32,505 nucleotides of DNA from Alphaproteobacteria bacterium (lineage in GTDB: Bacteria; Pseudomonadota; Alphaproteobacteria; GCA-2731375), in the NCBI GenBank assembly GCA_028824965.1, contig JAPKBD010000011.1, positions 1-32,505 on the forward strand, in the 5' to 3' direction. The notes below the pieces were generated by a model. That model did not search any database. It saw only the letters and a program-made list of their open reading frames with translations, and was not told where the DNA came from. This document shows, piece after piece, positions 24,121-32,263 of this stretch. Within the stretch, counting starts at the first letter, position 1. Every line of letters begins with the position of its first letter. The position numbers and the translations under genes were made by a program.

Positions 24121-25908
24121 GTGAGCGAAACAAACATCAGAATAGGCGGTGCCAGCGGTTATTGGGGCGACAGTGCCATGGCCACGCCGCAATTGTTGAA
24201 ATCCGGCAACTTGGACTATCTGGTTTATGATTATCTGGCAGAAGTCACCATGTCGATCATGGCCAGGGCCCGGGCCCAGGATCAGAATATGGGCTATGCC
24301 CGGGATTTCATCACTTCCGTTCTAAAGCAAAATCTGGGTGAGATTGACCGCCAAGGGGTAAAAGTCATATCCAACGCAGGGGGCGTGAACCCTCAGTCTT
24401 GTGGCGAGGCCGCCCGTGCGTTGATCGCCGAACAAGGCCTGGACCTGAAAGTCGCCGTCATCCTGGGTGATGATCTGATCGATCAAAAGGATAACATCAC
24501 CGCGACCGAGATGTTTTCGGGCGAGACATTCCCCGACCCTGAAAACCTGGTCAGCATCAACGTCTATCTGGGTGCGTTTCCCATTGCCCAGGCCTTGGCG
24601 GAGGGCGCTGATATTGTCATCACCGGACGCTCTGTCGATAGTGCTGTAACTTTGGGTGCCTGCATCCACGAATTTGGCTGGAGCCAAAAAGACCTGGACC
24701 AGTTGGCGGGCGGCACCTTGGCGGGGCATCTTTTGGAATGCGGTCCCCAGGCCACGGGCGGGAATTTCACCGACTGGCACCTGGCTGTGGAAACCATGGA
24801 CACCATTGGCTATCCCATTTGCGACCTGCGCCCCGACGGCAGCTTCGATGTCACGAAACCGCCCGGATCAGGCGGCATTGTGAACGTTGGTACCATCTCG
24901 GAACAGATGATCTATGAAATCGGCGACCCGCAAGCCTATATCGTGCCCGACGTGGTTTGTGATTTCTCCGGCGTTTCTATCTCCCAAACATCAGATGATC
25001 AGGTCAGTGTCAGCGGGGCCAGGGGCTATCCGGCCACGGACAGCTATAAGGTCAGCGCCACATTCGGCGATGGCTGGCGAGCCGGTGCTTACATGACCTT
25101 CTATGGCATTGATGCAAAGCGAAAGGGCCAGGGCTTTGCTGATGCCACGTTCAAACGGGCGCGCACGGCATTGCGTGCCTCAAACCTGGGTGACTTCATC
25201 GAAACCAGCGTTGAGATATTGGGGGCAGACAGCCAATTTGGCAGCCATGGACGAGCTGATGACACCAGGGAAGTCGTGGTGAAATATGCGGCCTGGCATC
25301 CGGACAAGGCAGGCATAGGCACATTTTTGAAGGAAGCTGCCGGGATGGGGCTATCGTCTCCGCCCGGCCTGTCCGGTTTTTTTGGCACGAGGGCGAAGCC
25401 GTCCCCCGTTGTCCGTCTGTTTTCTTTTCTGATCCCAAAGAATGACTTAGCCATTGAAATTGATTTCGGCGACAGGAAAATTGCATTTGAAGCCTGGCCC
25501 GATGACCTGCCCACAATAGATGCCGAACGCCCCGAGGTACCCGCTGCGCCAGTCGAAAGCGATGACATGGTCACCGTACCATTGATCGACCTGGCCTGGG
25601 GTCGCAGTGGTGACAAGGGCAACAATGCCAACGTCGGCATCATCGCCCGCAAGCCCGAATACATGCCCTATATCTGGGTGGCGTTGGACGAAGCCGCGGT
25701 TGCGGATCGCTTCAGCCATTTCCTTGAGGGCGAGGTAGAGCGGTTTTATCTACCCGGCCCCAACGCCATCAATTTTTTCCTGCATAACGTCCTGGGCGGC
25801 GGCGGCGTGGCCAGCCTGCGCAACGACGCCCTGGCGAAAGGTTATGCGCAAATATTGCTGGATCACCCGATCCCAATTTTAAAACATATTGTTGAGGACC
25901 TGACATGA
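24121..25908 (+). CDS. acyclic terpene utilization AtuA family protein (DUF1446) fused to AtuA-like ferredoxin-fold C-terminal domain
   Basis: 'IRIGGASGYWGDS', 'VISNAGGVNPQSCGEAARAL', 'ADIVITGRSVDSAVTLGACIHEFGW'; C-terminal 'LAWGRSGDKGNNANVGIIAR'. Start GTG 24121 or ATG 24103. Confidence 0.85.
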   Translation: MSETNIRIGGASGYWGDSAMATPQLLKSGNLDYLVYDYLAEVTMSIMARARAQDQNMGYARDFITSVLKQNLGEIDRQGVKVISNAGGVNPQSCGEAARALIAEQGLDLKVAVILGDDLIDQKDNITATEMFSGETFPDPENLVSINVYLGAFPIAQALAEGADIVITGRSVDSAVTLGACIHEFGWSQKDLDQLAGGTLAGHLLECGPQATGGNFTDWHLAVETMDTIGYPICDLRPDGSFDVTKPPGSGGIVNVGTISEQMIYEIGDPQAYIVPDVVCDFSGVSISQTSDDQVSVSGARGYPATDSYKVSATFGDGWRAGAYMTFYGIDAKRKGQGFADATFKRARTALRASNLGDFIETSVEILGADSQFGSHGRADDTREVVVKYAAWHPDKAGIGTFLKEAAGMGLSSPPGLSGFFGTRAKPSPVVRLFSFLIPKNDLAIEIDFGDRKIAFEAWPDDLPTIDAERPEVPAAPVESDDMVTVPLIDLAWGRSGDKGNNANVGIIARKPEYMPYIWVALDEAAVADRFSHFLEGEVERFYLPGPNAINFFLHNVLGGGGVASLRNDALAKGYAQILLDHPIPILKHIVEDLT

Positions 25909-26711
25909 GTACATTACCCGCCGTCGAACACCTGATCTTGGATCAGGATACGGATTGGCTGACAATTTGGTTTAACCGGCCTGAATCCCGCAATGCCCTG
26001 GCCCATGAGATGACGGCGGAGCTGCGCGCCGTGCTGGCCGCTGTGCGCGATGACCGGTCCGTGCGCGGCATTACCATCCGGGGCAAGGGCGGGTGGTTCT
26101 GCGCGGGTGGTGATCTAAAGGGCTTCAAATCAAACTTTCAGGGCGGCGTGCAAACAACGGATGATATTGCCGTCTCCAGCCGGGCAGCCGGCGGCATGTT
26201 CGATACCATCAACGAAATGCCCCAGGTCGTGGTTATCCTGGTCGAAGGCGCTGCCATGGCAGGCGGCCTGGGTATGGTCTGTACAGCCGATATAGTCGCG
26301 GTCACCAAAGACGCGCGCTTTGCCATGACTGAAACCGCCATTGGCATTCCACCCGCACAGATCGCCCCCTTTGTGGTGCAGCGCCTAGGCCTGCGCACGG
26401 CCCGGCGTCTCATGCTGACCGCATCCCGCTTTGATGGGGAGGAGGCTGGGAGACTGGGCCTGGCCGACTATGTTGTTGATGATGCCGCCGGTTTGGATGC
26501 GATAGAGGCAGATATCCGCAAGCAGGTATTGCGCTGCGCGCCAGGTGCGAATGCGGTGACCAAGGAAATCGCCCTTGCCACCCGCCATTTGAATAGAGAT
26601 GAGATGCTCGACCTGGCGGCCAAAGGTTTTTCCGAGTGCATGTTGTCGGATGAAGGCCGGGAGGGCGTCGCCTCATTCATTGAGAAGCGAAAGCCTGTGT
26701 GGGCTAGGTAG
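25905..26711 (+). CDS. enoyl-CoA hydratase/isomerase family protein (AtuE-like crotonase)
   Basis: 'WFNRPESRNALAHEMTAEL', 'GKGGWFCAGGDLKGF', 'MAGGLGMVCTADIVAVTKDARFAMTETAIGIPPAQIAPFVVQRLG'; ATGA overlap with the AtuA-family gene. Confidence 0.9.
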   Translation: MSTLPAVEHLILDQDTDWLTIWFNRPESRNALAHEMTAELRAVLAAVRDDRSVRGITIRGKGGWFCAGGDLKGFKSNFQGGVQTTDDIAVSSRAAGGMFDTINEMPQVVVILVEGAAMAGGLGMVCTADIVAVTKDARFAMTETAIGIPPAQIAPFVVQRLGLRTARRLMLTASRFDGEEAGRLGLADYVVDDAAGLDAIEADIRKQVLRCAPGANAVTKEIALATRHLNRDEMLDLAAKGFSECMLSDEGREGVASFIEKRKPVWAR

Positions 26712-26743
26712 TCAGAATAAATCGTAGTAGGAGCGTTTAGGAT

Positions 26744-28312
26744 ATGTCGGAACCCACAGCGCGGGAAAAACTGGAACAATTGCAGGCCGCCAGAGCAGAG
26801 GTGATGGATGAGGGCCGGCCGGAGGCCGTTGCCAAACGCCGGGCCCGCGATATGGGTACCGCGCGGGAGCGTATCGAACAATTCGTTGACGCGAACAGCT
26901 TCCGCGAAATGGGTGCGTTGGTGGAACCTGAGCGCAGTAATGAGCTAAGCCGCAATCTGGTCGCCCCCGCTGATGGCGCGATTACCGGCACGGCAAAGGT
27001 CGATGGCCGGGAGGTGAATATATTCGGCCAGGATTTCACAGTCCATGGCGGCAGTATCGGATCGGTCGCAGATAATAAGGTGGGCCGCCTGATACAGCGT
27101 AGCGTGGTGCGTGGCCTGCCCATGGTGATGATGCTGGAGGGTGGCGGCCATCGCATCCAGGATGGCATGAACGCCGCGCACTTTGCCGCCGCCTCACCTG
27201 TGTTCAATAACATGTGCAAGCTGTCCGGCTGGGTGCCCAACGTGGTCGCCATGATGGGCCAGGGCTTTGCCGGGCCCACCGCCTATGCCTCTCTGGCTGA
27301 TTTCGTCGTTATGTTGCGTGGTAAGTCCACCATGGGGATTGCCGGGCCTGCGCTGGTCAAGGCAGGTACAGGTATTGAAATCTCCAAAGAAGATCTGGGC
27401 GGCACCAAGCGCCAGGTGGAAGAACAAGGCATCGCAGATCTGGCCGTGGATACGGAGGAGGAATGTCTGGAGGCTGTGCGGAAGTTCCTGTCCTATCTGC
27501 CGCAAAATTCCAGCCAGCCGCTACCCATAACGCCATGTGACGATCCTATTGATCGGCGAGATGATAAATTGTTGGATTTGGTAACTTCGAGCAGCCGCAA
27601 AGTTTACGACATGCGCAAGGTGATCAAGATTATTGCCGATGTGGACAGCATTTTCGAATTGAAGCCCGACTATGCCCGCAATATCATTACCTGCTTTGCC
27701 CGGCTGGATGGCCGACCCGTGGGCATATTTGCAAATCAGCCTTTGCGCAAGGGCGGCATTTTGGATACGCCGGCGTGCGAAAAAGTGGCGCATTTCATTG
27801 CTATGTGTGATGCCTTTGGCCTGCCGCTTGTCTCATTAATTGATATTCCCGGCATCGCCATTGGCCCCGACGCGGAAGATACCGGCCTGGGCCGGCGCAG
27901 CGGACGGCTATTTTTTGAGATGGGTGTGGCGACGGTGCCGCGGGTTTCCGTGGTTCTACGAAAAGGCTATGGCGGGGGCTATTACGCCATGGGCGGCGGC
28001 CGTGCTTTTGATGCGGATGCCGCCTTCGCCTGGCCTACGGCGGAGATTTGCGCCATGTCCATTGAAGGTGCTGTGGATGTCGCCTACAAGAAAGACTACA
28101 TGGCCGCAGATGACCCGGACGCTGCCCGCACAGCCATGATCGACAATATCAAGGATCAGACCGGGGCCTTGGATGCTGCCAGTGCGTTCGGCATTGATGA
28201 TGTCATTGATCCACGTGATACGCGGCAGATTTTGATCGAGACATTTGCGTCATGCCCCGCCCGGCGGCCGGATATGGGCCCACCCAGAGTGCGGCCAATC
28301 TCGCCTATCTAA
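26744..28312 (+). CDS. acyl-CoA carboxylase carboxyltransferase (beta) subunit family protein
   Basis: 'GRPEAVAKRRARDMGTARERIEQFVD', 'DFTVHGGSIGSV', 'PLVSLIDIPGIAIGPDAEDTGLGRRSGRLFFEM', 'VVLRKGYGGGYYAMGG', 'IDDVIDPRDTRQIL'; RBS 'taggagcg'. Confidence 0.9.
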   Translation: MSEPTAREKLEQLQAARAEVMDEGRPEAVAKRRARDMGTARERIEQFVDANSFREMGALVEPERSNELSRNLVAPADGAITGTAKVDGREVNIFGQDFTVHGGSIGSVADNKVGRLIQRSVVRGLPMVMMLEGGGHRIQDGMNAAHFAAASPVFNNMCKLSGWVPNVVAMMGQGFAGPTAYASLADFVVMLRGKSTMGIAGPALVKAGTGIEISKEDLGGTKRQVEEQGIADLAVDTEEECLEAVRKFLSYLPQNSSQPLPITPCDDPIDRRDDKLLDLVTSSSRKVYDMRKVIKIIADVDSIFELKPDYARNIITCFARLDGRPVGIFANQPLRKGGILDTPACEKVAHFIAMCDAFGLPLVSLIDIPGIAIGPDAEDTGLGRRSGRLFFEMGVATVPRVSVVLRKGYGGGYYAMGGGRAFDADAAFAWPTAEICAMSIEGAVDVAYKKDYMAADDPDAARTAMIDNIKDQTGALDAASAFGIDDVIDPRDTRQILIETFASCPARRPDMGPPRVRPISPI

Positions 28313-28319
28313 CAGATGG

Positions 28320-30047
28320 CTAACGGCTGGCCCGCAATGCCTCCGTCTCGGCCTGCATGACGCTGGCACCCGCGTCATTTATGACGACGCCATAGGCCTC
28401 AGCTGCATGTGCGATGCTGACTTTGCCTTCCATGACATCGCGCAGGACGTCCCCCGGTTCACGATCCATGGGGTCACCGAAGCCGCCACCTGAGGGGAGG
28501 TTGACCTCCAACATATCGCCTTTGTAAACGGTGGCCAAAAAGGGTTGGAAGAATTCTTCGTCCGCGCCCTCCGCGCGCTTCAGGACCAGGCGTGAATGGG
28601 AACCTTTCGCGCCGCCGTTCAAACCATAGGGTGCGTTTCGATGCCGGTCGGTACGCACCTGCAACACAGCCTCGTCCGCCAAGAATCGGATATGGCGCAC
28701 TACGGCCAGGCCGCCGCGATATTTGCCGGGGCCACCAGTGTCCGGCACCAAACCATACCGCTCGATCATCAGGGGTTGGTCCACCTCCAGCATTTCCGCC
28801 GGGGTGTTGGAATAATTGACGATGGTACCGGTGGAGGCATCCATGCCGTCGCGATCCGGGCCACCACCCCATGATCCCACCAACCCTTCCAGATAGACGA
28901 AGGGTTTACCGTCCGCATGATAGCCGCCGAAGCTAACGGTGGTGTCGGGCGCATGGGGTCCACAGGCCGGCACTTTATCGGGGGCCAGTTGCGCCAAGGC
29001 ACCGAATACAGCATCGGCGACCCTGTCAGCAGTCAAACCGCGGGCAGCAACAGCTGCGGGGGGCGATGGATTAACAATGGAACGTTCCGGCGTCAGAATT
29101 TTGATCGGCCGGAAATAGCCCGCATTGTTGGGGATATTCAGATCAAAGACGGATCGTATACAGGCCCAGGCGGCAGATGATGTGAAGCTATGGACGGAAT
29201 TTATCGCGCCCCGCACTTGCCCTGACGTGCCTTCAAAATCGATGGTCATATCATCACCTGCCACAGTGATCTTGACTTGAATGGTTATCAAGCCTGGTTC
29301 GATACCGTCACTGTCCAGGTAGTCGGCAAAGCTGTAGTCGCCGTCGGGCAGTTTCTCGATCTCGGCCCGGGTGCGCCGTTCCGTATAATCCAGCAACGCG
29401 TGGCAATATTGTTCAAACCCCGATTTGCCATATCGGTCTACCAATTCGATCAAACCGCGTTCACCAATGCGGCAGGCGGCGATCTGGCTGCGGATATCGC
29501 CCAGCACGGTTTCGGGCACGCGCACATTACGTTCGATGATCCGGAATACGGTCTCATCCGGCACACCTGCCTTGTACAGGCGCAGGGGAGGCAGGCGCAG
29601 CCCCTCCTGATAGATTTCGGTCGAGTCGCACGACATGCTGCCCGGCACCCGCCCCCCCATATCAATCTGGTGCGCGATGCAGGAGGAATAGCCAATCAGC
29701 GCGTCGTCCTTAAATACCGGCATCACAGCAATAATGTCCGGCAGATGCGTGCCGCCGTCATAGGGATCGTTCAGGGCAAAGACATCACCGGGTGCCATAT
29801 CATCGCCGAAATAGGCCAGCACCGCCGCCAACGCAGACGGCATACTGCCCAGATGCAGCGGCAGACAGGTACCCTGGGCAATGAATTCACTATTGGCACC
29901 AAACAATGCGGTGGAATAGTCCAACGCCTCCTTAACGATGAAGGATCGCGCGGTGCGGGCCACAGTCAGGGCCATATCATCGGCGATGGAGGCCAGGCGG
30001 TTTTTGAGTACCTCTAAGGTAAATGGATCAATTTCAACTTTTGTCAC
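28320..30047 (-). CDS. hydantoinase B/oxoprolinase family protein, HyuB-type subunit (pair 2)
   Basis: 'VEIDPFTLEVLKNRLASIADDMALTVARTARS', 'FALNDPYDGGTHLPDI', 'DTGGPGKYRGGLAVVRHIRF', 'PSGGGFGDP'. Start refined to GTG 30047 behind 'gaaaggg'; the track start at 30119 is TTG. Confidence 0.92.
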   Translation of the reverse strand: MTKVEIDPFTLEVLKNRLASIADDMALTVARTARSFIVKEALDYSTALFGANSEFIAQGTCLPLHLGSMPSALAAVLAYFGDDMAPGDVFALNDPYDGGTHLPDIIAVMPVFKDDALIGYSSCIAHQIDMGGRVPGSMSCDSTEIYQEGLRLPPLRLYKAGVPDETVFRIIERNVRVPETVLGDIRSQIAACRIGERGLIELVDRYGKSGFEQYCHALLDYTERRTRAEIEKLPDGDYSFADYLDSDGIEPGLITIQVKITVAGDDMTIDFEGTSGQVRGAINSVHSFTSSAAWACIRSVFDLNIPNNAGYFRPIKILTPERSIVNPSPPAAVAARGLTADRVADAVFGALAQLAPDKVPACGPHAPDTTVSFGGYHADGKPFVYLEGLVGSWGGGPDRDGMDASTGTIVNYSNTPAEMLEVDQPLMIERYGLVPDTGGPGKYRGGLAVVRHIRFLADEAVLQVRTDRHRNAPYGLNGGAKGSHSRLVLKRAEGADEEFFQPFLATVYKGDMLEVNLPSGGGFGDPMDREPGDVLRDVMEGKVSIAHAAEAYGVVINDAGASVMQAETEALRASR

Positions 30048-30076
30048 GGCCGGCACCCTTTCGCTAATATTAACGC

Positions 30077-30082
30077 TATAAT
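30077..30082 (+). promoter_or_regulatory. TATAAT -10-like element in the HyuB2/HyuA2 divergent intergenic region
   Basis: Exact TATAAT about 46 nt upstream of the HyuA2 ATG, but no convincing -35 at 17-nt spacing. Confidence 0.35.
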
Positions 30083-30127
30083 GCACCAGAAAATTCAGAT
30101 GCGTAAATCCATCGGGCAAGGAAACTT

Positions 30128-32230
30128 ATGAAGTATCGTATTGGTGTCGATATTGGCGGCACATTCACCGACGTCGTATTTCTGGGCGACGACGGCACCA
30201 CCCTGACCGCCAAGCTATCTTCTACCCCCGATGATTACAGCCAGGCCATTGCGACAGGAGTCGGGGCTTTGATGCAGGATCATGGCATCGCAGGGGACGA
30301 TATATCTGAGGTTATGCACGGTACGACGATTGCGACCAATGCCATTCTGCAACATCGCGGCGTCAAAACGGCATTGCTGACCACGGAAGGGTTCGGCGAT
30401 GTGCTGGAAATTCGCCGTCTGCGCATGCCCGTACTGTATGATCTGGCTTGGCGGAAGCCCGACGCTTTGGTAGCCCGCGCCAATCGGTTCGAGATTAATG
30501 AGCGTATGGACCACCAAGGCAACGTGGAGCGCGCTTTGGATGAAGCCCAGGCAGGTGCCGCCATTGATCGCCTGTTGGGCCAGGGCGATATTGAGGCAAT
30601 CGCGGTCTGCCTCATCAACGCCTACGTCAATGGTAATCACGAGGACCGTTTGTTGGCGATGATCCGGGCCCGCGACCAAGACATTCCCGTCTGCCTGTCG
30701 TCCCAGGTTTTGCCTGAGATTAAGGAGTATGAGCGTACTTCGACGACCGTTGTAAACGCCTATATCCTGCCCGTGGTTAAAGGCTATCTTGACGCCCTGA
30801 CGGCCCGCCTTTCAGATTTAGGCATTACCGCACCGATCCTGGTCATGCAGTCCAATGGCGGGGCCATGGGGGTCGCAGCAGCCAGTACCCTGCCCATTCA
30901 CATTATTGAATCCGGCCCTGCAGCCGGTGTTGTCGGGGCGGCGGAAATCATCAAAAAACTAGGCTATGACAACGCCCTGACCTTCGATATGGGCGGCACC
31001 ACGGCCAAGGCCGCGATGATCGAAAACGGTACTTATAACAGGGTTGGCGAACTGGACGTGGGCGCGGGCATCAATCTGGCGGGTCGTCTTCTAAAGGGCG
31101 GCGGTTATCACGTCCGGGTGCCTGCCATCGACATTGCCGAAATTGGCGCAGGCGGCGGCAGCCTGCTGGCCCTCGATAGCGCGGGGGGCATTTCGGTCGG
31201 TCCGGACAGTGCCGGCGCGGACCCTGGTCCGGTCTGCTATGGCCTGGGCAATGACACCCCGACCATGACCGATGCCAACATTTTGTTGGGCTATTTAAAT
31301 CCAGAGCATCTGGTCGGCGGCGGTCTGAAATTGGACAAGAACAAAGCGGCCAATGCATTAAAGGCAAAGATGGCCGAGCCCCTGGCGCTTTCCATGGAGG
31401 CGGCCGCCTATGGTGCCCATATGGTCGCCAACGCTACCATGTCCCGTGCCCTGCGCGCGGTATCATCGGACCGGGGCCGTGACCCACGGGATTTCGCCCT
31501 GATCGCCTTTGGCGGCAACGGCCCCGTGCATGCGGCATCTTTGTGCGAGAGCCTGGATATCACCCGCATATTGGTGCCGCCCGTATCCGGCGTCTTCTCC
31601 GCCCTGGGGCTATTGTTCCCGGCGACGGAACATCATTATGTCCAAACTTTTCGCCGCGCGATTGAAACTTGCGATCGGCGGGAATTGGATGCGACGTTTG
31701 CAGAAAAAGAAGCCGAAGGTGCCAAGGCCCTGCAGTCAGAAGGCTATGGCCCAACGCAGGTCCGCTACCAACGTTTTGTCGACATGCGCTATCGCGGTGA
31801 AAATTCCGAACTATCCGTCGCTTACCCAGATCACGGGCCCGATAGTGCAGACATATTCGCCGCCCTGCGCCTGGGCTTCGATGCGGCGCACGAAAAAATA
31901 TACGGCTATCATTCCATTGAGGAAAGCGTGGAAATCGTCAACCTGCGCGTGGTGGCAACCGGAATATCGGACACCCCCCGGGTACCAGAACAACTTTCCC
32001 TCGCCAGCCGTGATACTTCACACGCTGTTGCAAATGAACGCGATGCCTATTTCGGCCCGGAACATGGTTGGTGCCCATCGCCAGTGGTTGGCCGCAATGA
32101 TATAGATAGCGCGGGCCGCGACGGACCGCTTATCGTTGAGGAATATGACTGCACCACAGTGGTGCCACCGGGCTGGCACATCCACCGGGATGTGTGGGAT
32201 ATTCTGGTCCTGCAGATGATCAACGGCTAA
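30128..32230 (+). CDS. hydantoinase/oxoprolinase family protein, HyuA-type subunit (pair 2)
   Basis: 'YRIGVDIGGTFTDVVFLGDDG', 'MHGTTIATNAILQHRGVKTALLTTEGFGDVLEI', 'LTFDMGGTTAKAAMI', 'EIGAGGGSLLALD'; RBS 'caaggaaac'. Confidence 0.94.
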   Translation: MKYRIGVDIGGTFTDVVFLGDDGTTLTAKLSSTPDDYSQAIATGVGALMQDHGIAGDDISEVMHGTTIATNAILQHRGVKTALLTTEGFGDVLEIRRLRMPVLYDLAWRKPDALVARANRFEINERMDHQGNVERALDEAQAGAAIDRLLGQGDIEAIAVCLINAYVNGNHEDRLLAMIRARDQDIPVCLSSQVLPEIKEYERTSTTVVNAYILPVVKGYLDALTARLSDLGITAPILVMQSNGGAMGVAAASTLPIHIIESGPAAGVVGAAEIIKKLGYDNALTFDMGGTTAKAAMIENGTYNRVGELDVGAGINLAGRLLKGGGYHVRVPAIDIAEIGAGGGSLLALDSAGGISVGPDSAGADPGPVCYGLGNDTPTMTDANILLGYLNPEHLVGGGLKLDKNKAANALKAKMAEPLALSMEAAAYGAHMVANATMSRALRAVSSDRGRDPRDFALIAFGGNGPVHAASLCESLDITRILVPPVSGVFSALGLLFPATEHHYVQTFRRAIETCDRRELDATFAEKEAEGAKALQSEGYGPTQVRYQRFVDMRYRGENSELSVAYPDHGPDSADIFAALRLGFDAAHEKIYGYHSIEESVEIVNLRVVATGISDTPRVPEQLSLASRDTSHAVANERDAYFGPEHGWCPSPVVGRNDIDSAGRDGPLIVEEYDCTTVVPPGWHIHRDVWDILVLQMING

Positions 32231-32263
32231 ACCCACCCAGGCAAATCCCTTTTTGCCGTAAAA

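Noticed and set aside
24121-28312. Complete acyclic terpene (citronellol/geraniol) utilization operon
   Set aside because: Only AtuA-, AtuE- and AtuC-like genes are present; the biotin carboxylase, acyl-CoA dehydrogenases and other atu genes are missing from the window.
29277-30017. 246-aa plus-strand ORF
   Set aside because: Antisense to HyuB2; no domain or RBS support.
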